Below, piece after piece: positions 63,906 through 64,000 of a stretch of DNA of 64,000 nucleotides. How positions within the stretch are numbered: the stretch's first letter is position 1; the number at the start of each line of letters is the position of its first letter. The translations under genes were made by a program, and so were the position numbers. Under the pieces are notes generated by a model. It did no database searches and was not told the origin of the DNA. It worked only from the letters and a program-made list of their open reading frames with translations. This DNA comes from Muraenolepis orangiensis (Eukaryota > Chordata > Actinopteri > Gadiformes > Muraenolepididae), in contig CM050999.1 in the NCBI GenBank assembly GCA_027704905.1, positions 2,086,847 through 2,150,846 of the forward strand, written 5' to 3'.

Positions 63906-64000
63906 TAATAGTAATAATAGTCAATTATATTTATAAGCGCACTTTTAATTAGCGTAGACAAAACTCAAAGTGCTACAGAGTAAAAAATGGTTTAAATAAA
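63906..64000 (-). mobile_element. L2 LINE 3' end, continuing past the window
   Basis: Antisense of the L2 3' UTR at 9640-9760: (TAATAG)n-type tail, then AAACTCAAAGTGCTACAGAG and TGGTTTAAATAAA. The rest of this element lies beyond the window edge. Confidence 0.85.

Overview
The window is vertebrate, almost certainly teleost fish, genomic DNA. The repeat families are fish-typical: L2 and Rex1-type LINEs, Ty3/gypsy and BEL/Pao LTR elements, a class I (gamma/epsilon-type) endogenous retrovirus, hAT transposons and tRNA-derived SINEs, among long microsatellites. Only two host genes are visible. Both are compact four-exon bHLH-Orange repressors on the minus strand ending in WRPW: a hes6/her13-like gene (38522-39624) and a her8-like gene (49757-50880). 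Nearly everything else is mobile or tandemly repeated DNA, much of it nested.

Layout. 1-1600: minus-strand L2 fragment. 1865-9760: a solo-LTR-like piece, broken retroviral gag and a 5'-truncated plus-strand L2, made into a direct tandem duplication of exactly 3649 bp (1924-5572 and 5573-9221); a 40-bp minisatellite grew from the L2 reverse transcriptase 3' coding end. 9757-21432: an old retroviral copy (ERV-A) split by a younger relative (ERV-B, 10788-21314, paired LTRs, CTAG target duplication), which is itself split by a hAT element (13141-15131). 21485-25597: a non-autonomous hAT with perfect 8-bp target duplication, split by a young gypsy element with identical LTRs (21820-25482). 25657-28529: a long inverted-repeat structure whose centre is a decayed 18S rRNA fragment and whose left arm holds a solo LTR. 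29289-36898: a BEL/Pao element with a nested Rex1-like LINE. 37.1-38.5 kb: simple repeats running up to the hes6 stop codon.

40.5-48.6 kb, between the two genes: a SINE-like repeat, a 29-bp minisatellite, and a Rex1-type LINE interrupted by a full-length L2 with an open 1061-codon frame and 7-bp target duplication. 51553-55823: a second, older gypsy copy. 56.4-64 kb: SINEs, (ACT)n and (CT)n arrays, a Rex1-like LINE inserted in a 17-bp satellite, and a ~43-bp minisatellite ending in another L2 tail.

The two host genes probably act as Notch/proneural-linked transcriptional regulators in neurogenesis or segmentation (family knowledge). They share exon structure and a strikingly similar core promoter, which suggests an old local duplication now separated by transposons. 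The her8-like gene carries a one-base deletion in the assembled sequence. The mobile elements are mostly defective; the strongest candidates for recent activity are the 43-46.6 kb L2, the 21.8-25.5 kb gypsy and ERV-B.
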